From: Heligmosomoides polygyrus polygyrus
Taxonomy: Eukaryota; Nematoda; Chromadorea; Rhabditida; Heligmosomidae
Direction of reading: 5' to 3'
NCBI GenBank assembly: GCA_947396885.1
Contig: OX377202.1
Span: 80,138,643-80,202,642 of the forward strand
DNA: 64,000 bases
Shown here: positions 45,704 through 56,611 of the stretch, piece after piece
How positions within the stretch are numbered: the first letter of the stretch is position 1
How the letters are laid out: every line of letters starts with the position of its first letter
Made by a program: the position numbers and the translations under genes
The notes under the pieces: generated by a model
What the model was told of the DNA's origin: nothing
What the model saw: the letters and a program-made list of their open reading frames with translations, nothing else
The model's database searches: none

Positions 45704-48700
45704 ATTATAAACGGCGGATATCAGGGCCGGCTCACCGTAACCTTAGGCGTCGGGTGAGACGTCCATTGTGCAATCGCAGAACAAGGCTAGGGAAAGGACT
45801 CCATGGTGTGCCATACAAGCTGCTCGTATGGAGACTGCTTTCTTCGCCCAGGGGAAGTTCGCGGCTGGGTTCTGCGCTCTTCGAGCGCAGAGCCAAGCTA
45901 GGGAAGGGACTCCAGGGTGTGTGCCATACAAGCTGCTCGTATGGAGACTGCTTTCTTCGCTCAGGGGGAGTTCGTGGCTGGGTTCTGCGCTCTTCGAGCG
46001 CAGAGCCAGGCTAGGAAAGGGACCCAGGGTGTTTGCCATACAAGCTGCTCGTATGGAGACCGCTTTCTTCGCTCAGGGGAGTTCGCGGCTGGGTTCTGCG
46101 CTCTTCGAGCGCAGAGCCAGGCTAGGGAAGGGACTCCAGGGTGTGTGCCATACAAGCTGCTCGTATGGAGACTGCTTTCTTCGCTCAGGGGGAGTTCGCG
46201 GCTGGGTTCTGCGCTCTTCGAGCGCAGAGCCAGGCTAGGGAAGGGACTCCAGGATGTGTGCCATAGAAGCTGCTCGTATGGAGACTGCTTTCTTCGTTCA
46301 GGGGGAGTTCGCGGCTGGGTTCTGCGCTCTTCGAGCGCAGAGCCAGGCTAGGGAAGGGACTCCAGGGTGTGTGCCATACAAGCTGCTCGTATGGAGACTG
46401 CTTTCTTCGTTCAGGGGGAGTTCGCGGCTGGGTTCTGCGCTCTTCGAGCGCAGAGCCAGGCTAGGGAAGGGACTCCAGGATGTGTGCCATACAAGCTGCT
46501 CGTATGGAGACTGCTTTCTTCGTTCAGGGGGAGTTCGCGGCTGGGTTCTGCGCTCTTCGAGCGCAGAGCCAGGCTAGGGAAGGGACTCCAGGGTGTGTGC
46601 CATAATACTGCTCGTATGGAGACTGCTTTCTTCGCTCAGGGGGAGTTCGCGGCTGGGTTCTGCGCTCTTCGAGCGCAGAGCCAGGCTAGGGAAGGGACTC
46701 CAGGATGTGTGCCATACAAGCTGCTCGTATGGAGACTGCTTTCTTCGTTCAGGGGGAGTTCGCGGCTGGGTTCTGCGCTCTTCGAGCGCAGAGCCAGGCT
46801 AGGGAAGGGACTCCAGGATGTGTGCCATACAAGCTGCTCGTATGGAGACTGCTTTCTTCGTTCAGGGGGAGTTCGCGGCTGGGTTCTGCGCTCTTCGAGT
46901 GCAGAGCCAGGCTAGGGAAGGGACTCCAGGATGTGTGCCATACAAGCTGCTCGTATGGAGACTGCTTTCTTCGTTCAGGGGGAGTTCGCGGCTGGGTTCT
47001 GCGCTCTTCGAGCGCAGAGCCAGGCTAGGGAAGGGACTCCAGGATGTGTGCCATACAAGCTGCTCGTATGGAGACTGCTTTCTTCGTTCAGGGGGAGTTC
47101 GCGGCTGGGTTCTGCGCTCTTCGAGTGCAGAGCCAGGCTAGGGAAGGGACTCCAGGGTGTGTGCCATACAAGCTGCTCGTATGGAGACTGCTTTCTTCGC
47201 TCAGGGGGAGTTCGTGGCTGGGTTCTGCGCTCTTCGAGCGCAGAGCCAGGCTAGGAAAGGGACCCAGGGTGTTTGCCATACAAGCTGCTCGTATGGAGAC
47301 CGCTTTCTTCGCTCAGGGGAGTTCGCGGCTGGGTTCTGCGCTCTTCGAGCGCAGAGCCAGGCTAGGGAAGGGACTCCAGGATGTGTGCCATACAAGCTGC
47401 TCGTATGGAGACTGCTTTCTTCGCTCAGGGGGAGTTCGCGGCTGGGTTCTGCGCTCTTCGAGCGCAGAGCCAGGCTAGGGAAGGGACTCCAGGATGTGTG
47501 CCATAGAAGCTGCTCGTATGGAGACTGCTTTCTTCGTTCAGGGGGAGTTCGCGGCTGGGTTCTGCGCTCTTCGAGCGCAGAGCCAGGCTAGGGAAGGGAC
47601 TCCAGGGTGTGTGCCATACAAGCTGCTCGTATGGAGACTGCTTTCTTCGTTCAGGGGGAGTTCGCGGCTGGGTTCTGCGCTCTTCGAGCGCAGAGCCAGG
47701 CTAGGGAAGGGACTCCAGGATGTGTGCCATACAAGCTGCTCGTATGGAGACTGCTTTCTTCGTTCAGGGGGAGTTCGCGGCTGGGTTCTGCGCTCTTCGA
47801 GCGCAGAGCCAGGCTAGGGAAGGGACTCCAGGGTGTGTGCCATAATACTGCTCGTATGGAGACTGCTTTCTTCGCTCAGGGGGAGTTCGCGGCTGGGTTC
47901 TGCGCTCTTCGAGCGCAGAGCCAGGCTAGGGAAGGGACTCCAGGATGTGTGCCATACAAGCTGCTCGTATGGAGACTGCTTTCTTCGCTCAGGGGGAGTT
48001 CGCGGCTGGGTTCTGCGCTCTTCGAGCGCAGAGCCAGGCTAGGGAAGGGACTCCAGGATGTGTGCCATACAAGCTGCTCGTATGGAGACTGCTTTCTTCG
48101 CTCAGGGGGAGTTCGCGGCTGGGTTCTGCGCTCTTCGAGCGCAGAGCCAGGCTAGGGAAGGGACTCCAGGGTGTGTGCCATAATACTGCTCGTATGGAGA
48201 CTGCTTTCTTCGTTCAGGGGGAGTTCGCGGCTGGGGTCTGCGCTCTTCAAGCGCAGAGCCAGGCTAGTGAAGGGACTCCAGGGTGTGTGCCATGATACTG
48301 CTTGTATGGAAACTGCTTTCGTCGCTCAGAGTTAGTCCGCGGCTAGTTTCTGCGCTCTTCGAGCGGCGAAGCACATACGGCTGAAACAATGCTCAAAAAA
48401 CGCGCAACGTCGTGCAGACGTAGAAACCTCCCAGACCTGAGATACTCAGCTGAAGTTCAAGAACGCCGCGGCCCCCGGGAACCGTACCCCCGACATCCCT
48501 CGCATGAAGTAAACCCTCTACCTACTGCACCACGACCCACCTGCACACGGTTCCATCGCAGGCGCACAAGACATCGATCGGACGTCGCAGCGTGGACGCC
48601 GACGCGCGATCTCTGAGCTAGGAGGGCGCAGACAGCAAAGTCTCGGCGCGACCCGCACTGCGGTTACGGTGAGCCGGTCCTGATATCCGCCGTTTATAAT
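45704..48700. mobile_element. 3-kb inverted-repeat element enclosing a satellite array
   Basis: The left end 45704-45742 (ATTATAAACGGCGGATATCA...) and right end 48662-48700 are inverted copies identical at 38 of 39 positions. AGTCTCCAGCAC occurs in the same orientation just outside both ends (45689-45700 and 48705-48716), offset by 3 and 4 bases, which may be a 12-bp target duplication. Nearly all the interior is the 113-bp tandem array. No transposase is present, so the element would be non-autonomous. The family is unknown to me. Confidence 0.8.
45790..48375. repeat. 113-bp satellite array, about 23 monomers, with a 1240-bp higher-order repeat
   Basis: The monomer contains CCATACAAGCTGCTCGTATG, GGGGGAGTTCGCGGCTGGGT, TCTGCGCTCTTCGAGCGCAG and GGCTAGGGAAGGGACTCCAG. 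Variant monomers (short copies lacking a G or AG, CATAATACTG copies, GAGTGCAG copies) recur in the same order 1240 bases apart, e.g. 46593 and 47833, 46254 and 47494. This shows duplication of an 11-monomer block. Each monomer can form two hairpins: CCATAC with GTATGG, and TCTGCGCTC with GAGCGCAGA. As 113 is not divisible by three, the open frames here change frame with each monomer and are not genes. Confidence 0.95.
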
Positions 48701-48716
48701 TGTCAGTCTCCAGCAC

Positions 48717-49522
48717 GCACCTAACCTCATATGCAAAGACTTCTCAGGAGATAAAGGAAGCCTCCAGGTAAGCGACCATTGTTTAATAGGATGCTGAAGT
48801 ATGCACTAGTCGATCAGATTGTTCACGTACCGATAGATCCGAATATCATCCGCAAACTGTTTTGCGACGACTCGAGAGTGCTCATATTGTTCAGCCATAT
48901 CCAAGATATTGGCAGCAAACGACAGTGGTCCCAAGTTCGTTGGAGAGAGATATTTGAATCAAACAAGTCTACAAATGAAAAATACGAGCTTTCTATAGCA
49001 GTGGTAGATAACCATGTTCCGTGGCGTTAGTGACGTGACGAAATCTATGGGCTTACAAATTACTAAATTACCAAATTATTTACAAAGCATGCTGCTCATC
49101 GAGAGGGAAAACGAAGCCAGGCGTTCTAACAATGCTCCGAGTACAAGGCACTTGTGGAAAATCAACTTCTGGAACTTCTCTCACTTGTTTCTCTGCGCAA
49201 AATCTTCGATGACTGTATGGATCATGATTGTTACACCAAATGCGCACTAGAAAAGGAGTCGACATGAAGCAGTCACTTTTTGTAGCTAATTCACGCACTA
49301 GGAATGGTCAGCTAAAAATCACATTATCTCATCCGAAAATAAGACCGCATGCCAACACACACCTGTTGAGGAACCCAGCCTTTCATGTTTCTAATAGCAG
49401 AAAAAGACGCACCCATTTTTACCTGAAATGAATAAAATCCATTGACATTTCTGACACTGACATCGTTGACATTTCCTTTAGTAGCCTCATGAATTGCTTA
49501 TATTTCGCTTGAATTTCACGTA

Positions 49523-49523
<1 letters not shown>
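48717..49523. other. Stretch without a recognised gene
   Basis: AT-rich unique sequence right of the satellite element. There are short open frames only and no element ends. Confidence 0.35.
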
Positions 49524-49569
<46 letters not shown>

Positions 49570-49570
49570 G
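49524..49570. repeat. (TAAA)n microsatellite
   Basis: About 11-12 uninterrupted copies of AAAT/TAAA. Confidence 0.95.
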
Positions 49571-49640
49571 ATACCTCTTAGAAACTCCATAATCCAATCA
49601 CAAACAACTGGGTAGACCCTCAACATCTCTAATTTGTATA

Positions 49641-49923
49641 AACGATAAAGGACAGCGTTACTTAATCCCCTTTGGGATGCGCCACGCATTCTACTTCTAC
49701 GGAATGTCGTGGAGGCGAGCTTAATGCGTATTTGGCCATACAGTGACTTGCGGTGGCCAGCCGAGGTTCAAGTCAGTGCTTTATCCTTCCCAGATAAGTC
49801 TGGTATCAATTCATCAACCCAGGAGGGATGAAAAGCTTGGTTGGCCTGGGCGGGAAATCAGAACCAGGAACCTGGCATCGGGTGCAGACGACAGCCGGCG
49901 CCTCCGACTGCGCTCCACGCGCC
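49641..49923 (-). mobile_element. SINE copy with 12-bp target-site duplication
   Basis: CTAATTTGTATA lies directly on both sides (49629-49640 and 49924-49935). On the forward strand it runs from the tail AACGATAAAGGACAGCGTTA to the head CGCTCCACGCGCC. Confidence 0.88.
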
Positions 49924-49984
49924 CTAATTTGTATACCACCTTCGAATGACTTACCCGATCAAAATCCTAGGAAAAATCCAACTA

Positions 49985-50420
49985 TATTATGTCACACCCC
50001 TTGGTCAAATCCACACAAGCTGTCCTATCATTTAGACATTCCAGCATATTAGTCGCAACTGATTTCACTGACACGAACCCAGGCCGGATAAGTCCATTCC
50101 GAAATAAGTAGTGAAACGGATAAGCTTCAACACTTTTTCGAAAAAACGACATGGGACGTGATGCTCGCAGGTCTGTAATTGCTAGCACCGCTCGCAGGGT
50201 TCTTCCTCAAAGAGGAGTCACATGGCAGTGCTTCCAACGCTGCGGTACCTTGCCAAGCGACAGTAATTGGTTTGATACGTTGCATGTGGACCTGAAGGAA
50301 CCTGGTATGCACTCCGATCAAGCATTGGCTCGCGTGAAGTACATCCAAAACACGTAGTCTTAATGAGGAGCCTTTTCCGACAATAGCGCTGATGGCGGAA
50401 GTTTTTATCTGGGCCGTCAC
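49985..50420 (-). pseudogene. Degenerate non-LTR reverse transcriptase fragment (CR1/jockey-like)
   Basis: The minus strand shows TPLRKNPASGASNYRPASIT, which matches the NYRPISL motif at the start of non-LTR reverse transcriptase domains. In another frame it continues FGMDLSGLGS-like sequence and then NMLECLNDRTACVDLTKGCD, matching the CLNDWT...DVIY block just before the first catalytic aspartate. The frame change near 50140 and the missing catalytic part show it is dead. This is a different lineage from the fragment at 11105-11850. Confidence 0.7.
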
Positions 50421-50804
50421 TTCTTTCTATGCCACGAAGCTGGTTTGACCGGATGAATGCGTCTCTAGAGGACCAGTTCTTTGAGGAAATGCCATAAGTC
50501 ATCGTAATAAAAAGAACTGCGGTTCCATATAAAATAAGAAACGCTTTACTTTATAGAAGCAACAAAAAGCGAGGAAATAGCTTTGCTCACCAAATATGTG
50601 CTATTTGGTGAAGCTTTGATCGACACGAATAACTTACGTATGGAACAGGTGATCTCTGCTTGTAAAAAGATTAATTGAAGATTTTAGCCAGCTTTCTAAA
50701 CAGTCTAGCTAGCAAACGATGAATTTGACAAGAAGCGGCCAGTTTCAAAAGCCGCTTTATAGAGCAGAGGTAAATGAGGCTGGAATATGGAGACGAACAG
50801 TGTA

Positions 50805-50953
<149 letters not shown>

Positions 50954-51064
50954 TTCTGGCAAGATGCTAACCTACCCGACGGTGTTGGTAGGGGAAGCTT
51001 ATGAAATCTGGTTGAATTGCAGTGAAGCTCTTTTAAATTGTACTGTTTAACTAACTCCACCACA

Positions 51065-51215
51065 TAAAGATGATAAGGGACGGTTTTATTCAATTCCTTT
51101 GGGGATGTGCCGCGCATTCTGTTTTTTCGTGATGCCGTTGAGGCAACTTGAATGGATGTTTGCCCCAGTAGTGACTTATGGTGGCCGGCCGATGAAGTTG
51201 TTGTCACGTATAAAA
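51065..51215 (-). mobile_element. SINE fragment
   Basis: GGACGGTTTTATTCAATTCC, GGATGTGCCGCGCATTCTGT and ATGGTGGCCGGCCGATGAAG follow the tail-side order. The head half is absent. Confidence 0.6.
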
Positions 51216-51359
51216 TATTTTATGATTCTCTTACAGCTACATACATGTGATAGCTTAATTTTGTATCGTGAACAGGCGCATTCGCTCAGAAATCTGTCTT
51301 CTCGCGGTAATATCATCTTGAGGTCTTTCACAGTTTCCTTCAGAAAGGCGCCTATTGTT

Positions 51360-51600
51360 GAACAAAAAGGATAAAACGGTAAAGCTCGGGATTAACCAAT
51401 TTCTTTGGAGATGCGCCAGGCCCTCCACTTCTTCGGGACATCATGAAGGCAGTATGAATTCATACTTTGGCTACACGATGACTTTCAGTGGCCAGTCATT
51501 GAATAAGTCAGTGTTTTATGCTTCACAGATACTATGGTGTCCAATTATCGCTCATGAAGGGATGGTATGCCTGGATACCTAGAGGAGGTCCGAACCATAG
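51360..51600 (-). mobile_element. SINE copy, diverged
   Basis: AAGCTCGGGATTAACCAATT, GATGCGCCAGGCCCTCCACT, TACACGATGACTTTCAGTGG and GAAGGGATGGTATGCCTGGA are in family order. Confidence 0.6.
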
Positions 51601-51870
51601 ATTGATTTGGGTGCTAGAGCAGGCTTTCATTCCGACTACGCAAGAAGAGACCATTTTTCAATTACTGTTATTGAGATCGAACACATCCGCAACGGTACTC
51701 CGATTTTGCTGTTGGATTTTATAGGTATGGATGTCATAAAATAGATGACGGAGAGCAGTAACAAAGCTAAGCAAAATAGATTGAGGAAGAAAAAGAAAGG
51801 AGTTTTCTAGGAGATGCAAGGCATACCAATTCAGTTGCTTTAAGCCCTAACTGGCTGGTACCGAGGATGT

Positions 51871-52117
51871 AAGCTGTTACAACGATGTTGCGTTGCCATC
51901 AAAACTTTTAGCGCAAGCCGGGACTCTAACCCGCACCTCCCTCTCACCGGGCGGGAATGCTCTACGCCACTACATACACCACCGGCGCTGTTTGATCGAA
52001 CGCAATCCACACCTCGTGGGACCCACCCATTCCCGTCAGGTCAGAGGGAGGTCCGGGTTCGAATCCCGCCTGGCGCTAGAAGTTTTGATCGCAAAAAAAC
52101 ATCGTTGTAACAGCTTT
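51871..52117. mobile_element. Foldback element with tRNA-like arms
   Basis: The left arm 51871-51944 and right arm 52043-52117 are imperfect inverted copies (AAGCTGTTACAACGATGTTG against CATCGTTGTAACAGCTT). The right arm contains GGGTTCGAATCCC, a canonical pol III B box / T-arm, in GTCCGGGTTCGAATCCCGCC. On the minus strand, from about 51995, GTAGTGGCGTAGAGC resembles a D-arm/A box, followed by GTGCGGGTTAGAGTCCC (T-arm-like). Its ends AGCGC and GCGCT could pair as an acceptor stem. Neither copy is a convincing functional tRNA. Confidence 0.65.
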
Positions 52118-52544
52118 CAAAGCATATCATTTTTCGATAGTAAATAAATAGTAAATATAAAAAGAAATGTTATTATTTTAAAGCATTTGTTATAAATTAT
52201 TGCACGACGACGATCTTCGGGTTGCAGTTTAAGATTCAACAGAAGCATAGGTTTTTGGAGGCTGTTTAGTTTTCAGGTATAGAACTTTATGGTAGGCGAG
52301 AGCTAAAAGATTAGGTAGATTCTATTTCTGCAATACAGGTGGCCCGAAGCTCAAGAAGTCGCTCAGCGTAATCCAATTTGAGAGGAAATAGGAAAGAGAG
52401 TGAGTGACAAGAATGACATGTAGAGGAGAAATCTTGCCTAAAGGGAAAGGACCCTATGTGCTTGATGAAGTAGTCTATACGAGTAATATCGAAGTGGTTA
52501 CCTGGGAGAAACGATAGGGCGAGGGCGAGTGCACGCATGGCGGT

Positions 52545-53047
52545 TTGCTAAGGCCATGGGCGGACAGCGACGTCGTCGCCGTCGTGTGTCTTCGAAGGAA
52601 CAAAATCCTGTCGAGGAGTGTAACGTGGCGTGAGCGTGCCATTGTTCTCGCCACGCTGACGGCAGCTTCACAGGGAAAATGCTTTCAGACGCTGGAACTT
52701 CTGTCTGTTTGCGCTTCTGCCCAGTTTCCATTTCAAAACCACTGGGGCTACCAGTTTCTGCTACCGAAAACAGCGAAGCACCTGTGAGTCACAGTAGTAT
52801 CAAACGAGAAGTGCTCAGAAACTGGTGGCACGCAACTGGTTGGATAGCTAGGTCTGCGCTGCAGATAAACTACGCCGCGGGAAGAACGTCACCTGCTTCA
52901 CGTAAAAAGCGAAGAGAAGGCAGGTGTATGTCGCGTGAAAGAGGAGTTATAAGACAGGGGACAGCGCTATGGAGCTGTAAGCCTAAAGCTGACACACACC
53001 AGGAACAGATAGAGGCCTATATGGCTGAATGGAGCCTGGAATGCTGA
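52545..53047 (+). other. Open stretch of uncertain nature
   Basis: The plus strand is open for about 120 codons (52679-53047), with SHSSIKREVLRNWWHATGWI and YAAGRTSPASRKKRREGR. The left part encodes an Arg run from GACGTCGTCGCCGTCGTG. No family or agreeing splice partner was found, so I do not call a gene. Confidence 0.2.
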
Positions 53048-53049
53048 TT

Positions 53050-54600
53050 ATAAAATTGGTTTTAAAATTGAAAAATACATCTCCTGGACGAGATTGGATC
53101 TGGTAACGTTTATCGTGTCAACTACTAGTTGGCGGTGGAGCCTGAAAGATTTAATGTCAACCTGAAGGGGATGAAGAAGGGATGCCGAATTAGGGATGGT
53201 CATAGCAAATGACCCCCAGCCACAAATTTCGTGCGAAACCAGCCCTGCTCTCGTTATCTTAGCTCACTCTCTTCCCCGTAACTTACTGTAATCGCAAAAA
53301 ATTCAGATACGGAAGCCAGGTTAATTAACAATACACCAAATAACTTTCATACAGATGGTTTGAACAAAATCGGTGATACTGAAACCACCAGCCCCACCCT
53401 CAATCATCCTAATTGCATTCACCCACCCATAACGGTTTAGTATGCATGTATGTAGGTGCATGAGGGTGAATTTTGTGGGTCTAGACCACCGCTTCTGTCC
53501 AAACCACGTGAGGGTGGATATTTGGGTGATGCCATTAAAGTGGCATTCGTTTGCTACTTTTATCACGAGGGGAATTTCGTTTACATAAAGTACTTTCGTC
53601 TGGGAACACCTCAGGAAAGTGCATGACAATTGCTTCTATGTTGTGAATAGGAAGGCCTTGTTGAACATCAAAGAAAGAAAGAAAAGCATTGTGAGTTCGA
53701 TTCAGAATCAGTCACTTGAACCATCTAAAATCAGGGTTCCGGGTGGCCCTAGTTTCTCTTGCTGCAAATGCTTAAAATTGAGCAGAAAAAACACCAAAGA
53801 AGGCTCCACGTACTCATCCACTTTTTAGAGCAGCTGAAAACCGTTCAAAATTGTGAGTTCTTTGTTGCTGGTGAGTCTGAGGGATTCGTGAGAACAAAGT
53901 AGACCTCTCCCTGAACCTAGTATGCTGTTTGAAAAGCCCATTATGCACGAAATGAGTGCTTTCAAAGTGTAAAAAAACAACCTGAAATTTGTGTTCAAAA
54001 TCTCCATAATCTGCTTCCTGAACACCCAACCGACGGCTCTTCCTAAACACGCTGGATAGTAACACATTTGAGCATTACTATTGAGCATCTTCAGGAAGAA
54101 TCGTCGTTTTTCGCCTACTTGCAGCGTTCAACAAGACAATTTTCTACCTGCACTATAAGTGGTCACTGTCAGAGCTGTCGGTTCATCCTCAGGTTTGGAT
54201 GCAGAGATGTCCATAGGATGTAGTGATTATTGAAGACGCAGCTCGTTTACGAGCGTCCTCTGTTTCGTTTGAATCGAAATTTGGGTAGGAGAAAATTATT
54301 TTTAAACACCAGATACTCCTTATTCAAGCTCATTCCTAGAAAAGTTTTAGGAAAGGATGAGAAGCACTATGGCAAAGGAACAAAAACGCCTTCAGCGCCC
54401 TTTTCCCATTCCTTATGGTAGGTATGGTAGATGCTACAATTGCATCGGCATCTCTACCGCTCTTTACCGCCATCAGTCCCATTGGGCCGAGGATAGGTCC
54501 TGACCGCTATTTTTTTATCTTTGTAAATTATTGGAGACCACGTATGGGCGTACCAAAATGTGGTGATAGGTTCTCAAGCGTTGCCTAGAGGAGGTATCTG
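53050..54600. other. Stretch without a recognised gene
   Basis: AT-rich sequence with scattered short frames on both strands. I see no splice-bounded exon, repeat family or RNA gene. Confidence 0.35.
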
Positions 54601-55560
54601 GTGGGGTATGTCCAACTGATAAAAATCGTCTGAAGGTCGTCATCTTATTGGTACAAGGTCATGGAACACCAACAGCTGTTGGCAACATCTGCACTGCGTT
54701 CAAGTAGGGTGCTCCGGTTCGTCGTTCGTACCAACGCCTCCGATTGGGAGATCTTTCTTTTGAAGGCCAAGCACGTTATGACAGCTCTACCGCCTTGGAC
54801 GACGGGACTCTGCGCAGTGAATTGGAAAAGAAGCCCAATGCTGTCACTTACGGTTTATCACGACACTCGGGCGCGACTAGTCAACCACCTTCACGGCATC
54901 GGCGCTGAACTAGAACTGTTCCGACTTAGGTGTCATACGAGCTTCATAATTAGAACAAAGTGCCAACGATCAATGCCTACGAACCGTTGAGGAAGGGCTT
55001 CCTTGAAGATATTGTTATGGAGGCTGGAGTATGCTCCTTCAGGTTACCATACGCAGCACCCCCCTAGTGCGGATCGACAGAAGTTCCCGACGGTATTCGC
55101 CTGAAATGTCTGAAGACAAAATCCGTCTACTTCGCAACAACGCCATCACAACGTTGCGACATTCAATGGAGCTCGAAGGTGATCAACGACTATCCTTCCC
55201 TGTTATTGGTGGGATACCAAAGGACCTTTTACTTTAAGTTCCTTTCTGGGGCAACTTAGGAGGACCGTGTTTAACTCGAGAAGTTTCCGACGCCATTCGT
55301 CTGAAGCATCTGGAGACAAAATCTATCTATTTACATACTTCGCAACAACGCCTTTCACACGTTGCGAAGCGGAGAAGCCAGATGATTGCCGAAGTCAGAT
55401 GCAAACACGGAACCCACACTTCTTATTCTTCCAACGTGGCTCCTTCTGAATACCGCCTAGTTCATGCTCTGAAGCACCTTCACCTTCTTAACAAGCGACT
55501 CAATGATCCCAGCGAACTCGAAACTGAAGCCGCATAGTTTTTTCGACTCGTAGCAGCCAC
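54600..55560. other. Degenerate coding-like stretch with a local duplication
   Basis: Several short frames look mildly coding, but stops and frame changes are frequent. Two similar blocks lie at about 55079-55180 and 55281-55385 (GAAGTTCCCGACGGTATTCG and GAAGTTTCCGACGCCATTCG, then GACAAAATC and CTTCGCAACAACGCC). Probably a decayed element or gene. Confidence 0.35.
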
Positions 55561-56039
55561 AGTCCAAGGGTAACCTACATTATATCATCGCCAACATGTT
55601 TATCTGCCGTATCACGAATTTTATCTATTTCAAGGCAGGGTGCGGTGTGCCCTATTGCTTTCGGATCAAGTGGATGTGGAGGTCGTGCATTGCTTATGGG
55701 ACGTAAGTGAACTCTTGTCATCACATCGCTTCAGGTTTAGGTGTTTAGCGCTTGAACTTATTATGAGTGGGTTGTTGTGCTATAAGGTAGCAGGAGGGAC
55801 TAGCAGGGAGTTACCAATCAGGGGGGGGGGGGGAGTAAGGGGATCAGCAAGGGAATCATTACCAGTAAGGGAGACGGGATTCAGAAGATGTGACAGCGAT
55901 GTCGCGCACGCCGTCGTCGTATGGGAGGGGATAGCCATTAGACCTAACCAGGCGCTGACGTGGCAAAGTGCCAGCGCCCGCTCCCGCCGTCCGAGTGGTT
56001 GTCATTGGAGCACGTCTTCGCCGCCCAGTGATAGTCGGC

Positions 56040-56195
56040 AGCAGGGCTCTGCGCTCCAGGGTGTGTGCCACCAAAGCTGCTCGTGCTAGAACTGCTCCCG
56101 TCGCTCAGGGGAAGTCCGCGGCTAGGTTCTGCGCTCTTCGAGCGCAGAATAGACTAGGGAAGGGACTCCAGGGTGTGTGCCGCCAAAGCTATAGA
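56040..56195 (+). repeat. Two dispersed satellite monomers
   Basis: GGTTCTGCGCTCTTCGAGCG, CTAGGGAAGGGACTCCAGGG and TGTGTGCCGCCAAAGC match the 113-bp monomer of the array 8 kb upstream, as does the partial unit before it (TGTGTGCCACCAAAGCTGCT). They are diverged and outside the inverted-repeat element. Confidence 0.85.
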
Positions 56196-56421
56196 GATGA
56201 TTCTACCATACGGACACAATTTTTTTCCAATTCACACAATTCCTAGACCGTAATCTTTTTAGGCGTTCATGCGTTGATTTCACGCCGTTCCTTCGTAGGT
56301 GCGGTCGATCCATCGCGAATGTTGCTCCTGTTAGGTTCTTATGTGTTGTTCTCTGCTTTGACTGGAAGTTCACTTCCCCAATAGCCACAACAGTTGATGT
56401 TTTCCGTTGTTAAGGTTTCAG

Positions 56422-56611
56422 TTCACCAAAAATGTGCTCTGAACAGCTGGCACCAGGCAAAGAATGATACAGGAACGATGGCTAACGCAACCGCTCAGTG
56501 CAATGCCGACGTGGAGAATAAATTCTTGATTGCTTTGCGAATACCACTGGCCGGAAAGATAGCGATAAGGTGCGATGCCACCGAGTGCATCAGCAGAATC
56601 TGGTTAGATAA
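56422..56611 (+). CDS. Isolated cysteine-containing exon, function unknown
   Basis: A 190-base open stretch follows the acceptor GGTTTCAG and ends at a GTAAGA donor. It encodes about 63 residues with four cysteines, including QKCALNSWHQAKNDTG and AIRCDATECISRIW, and two possible N-glycosylation sites. Spacing and composition suit an extracellular protein, but I recognise no family and found no partner exon within 5 kb on either side. It could be the remnant of a gene broken up by repeats. Confidence 0.3.

Noticed and set aside
45768..48295. Many overlapping open frames of 69-182 residues
   Set aside because: They are readings of the 113-bp satellite; the frame shifts with each monomer and all three frames are open for one to a few units. 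Not genes.
51895..52095. A functional tRNA gene
   Set aside because: T-arm and D-arm-like parts exist, but the minus copy has an altered B box and the plus copy lacks the 5' half; no clean cloverleaf or anticodon arm could be built.
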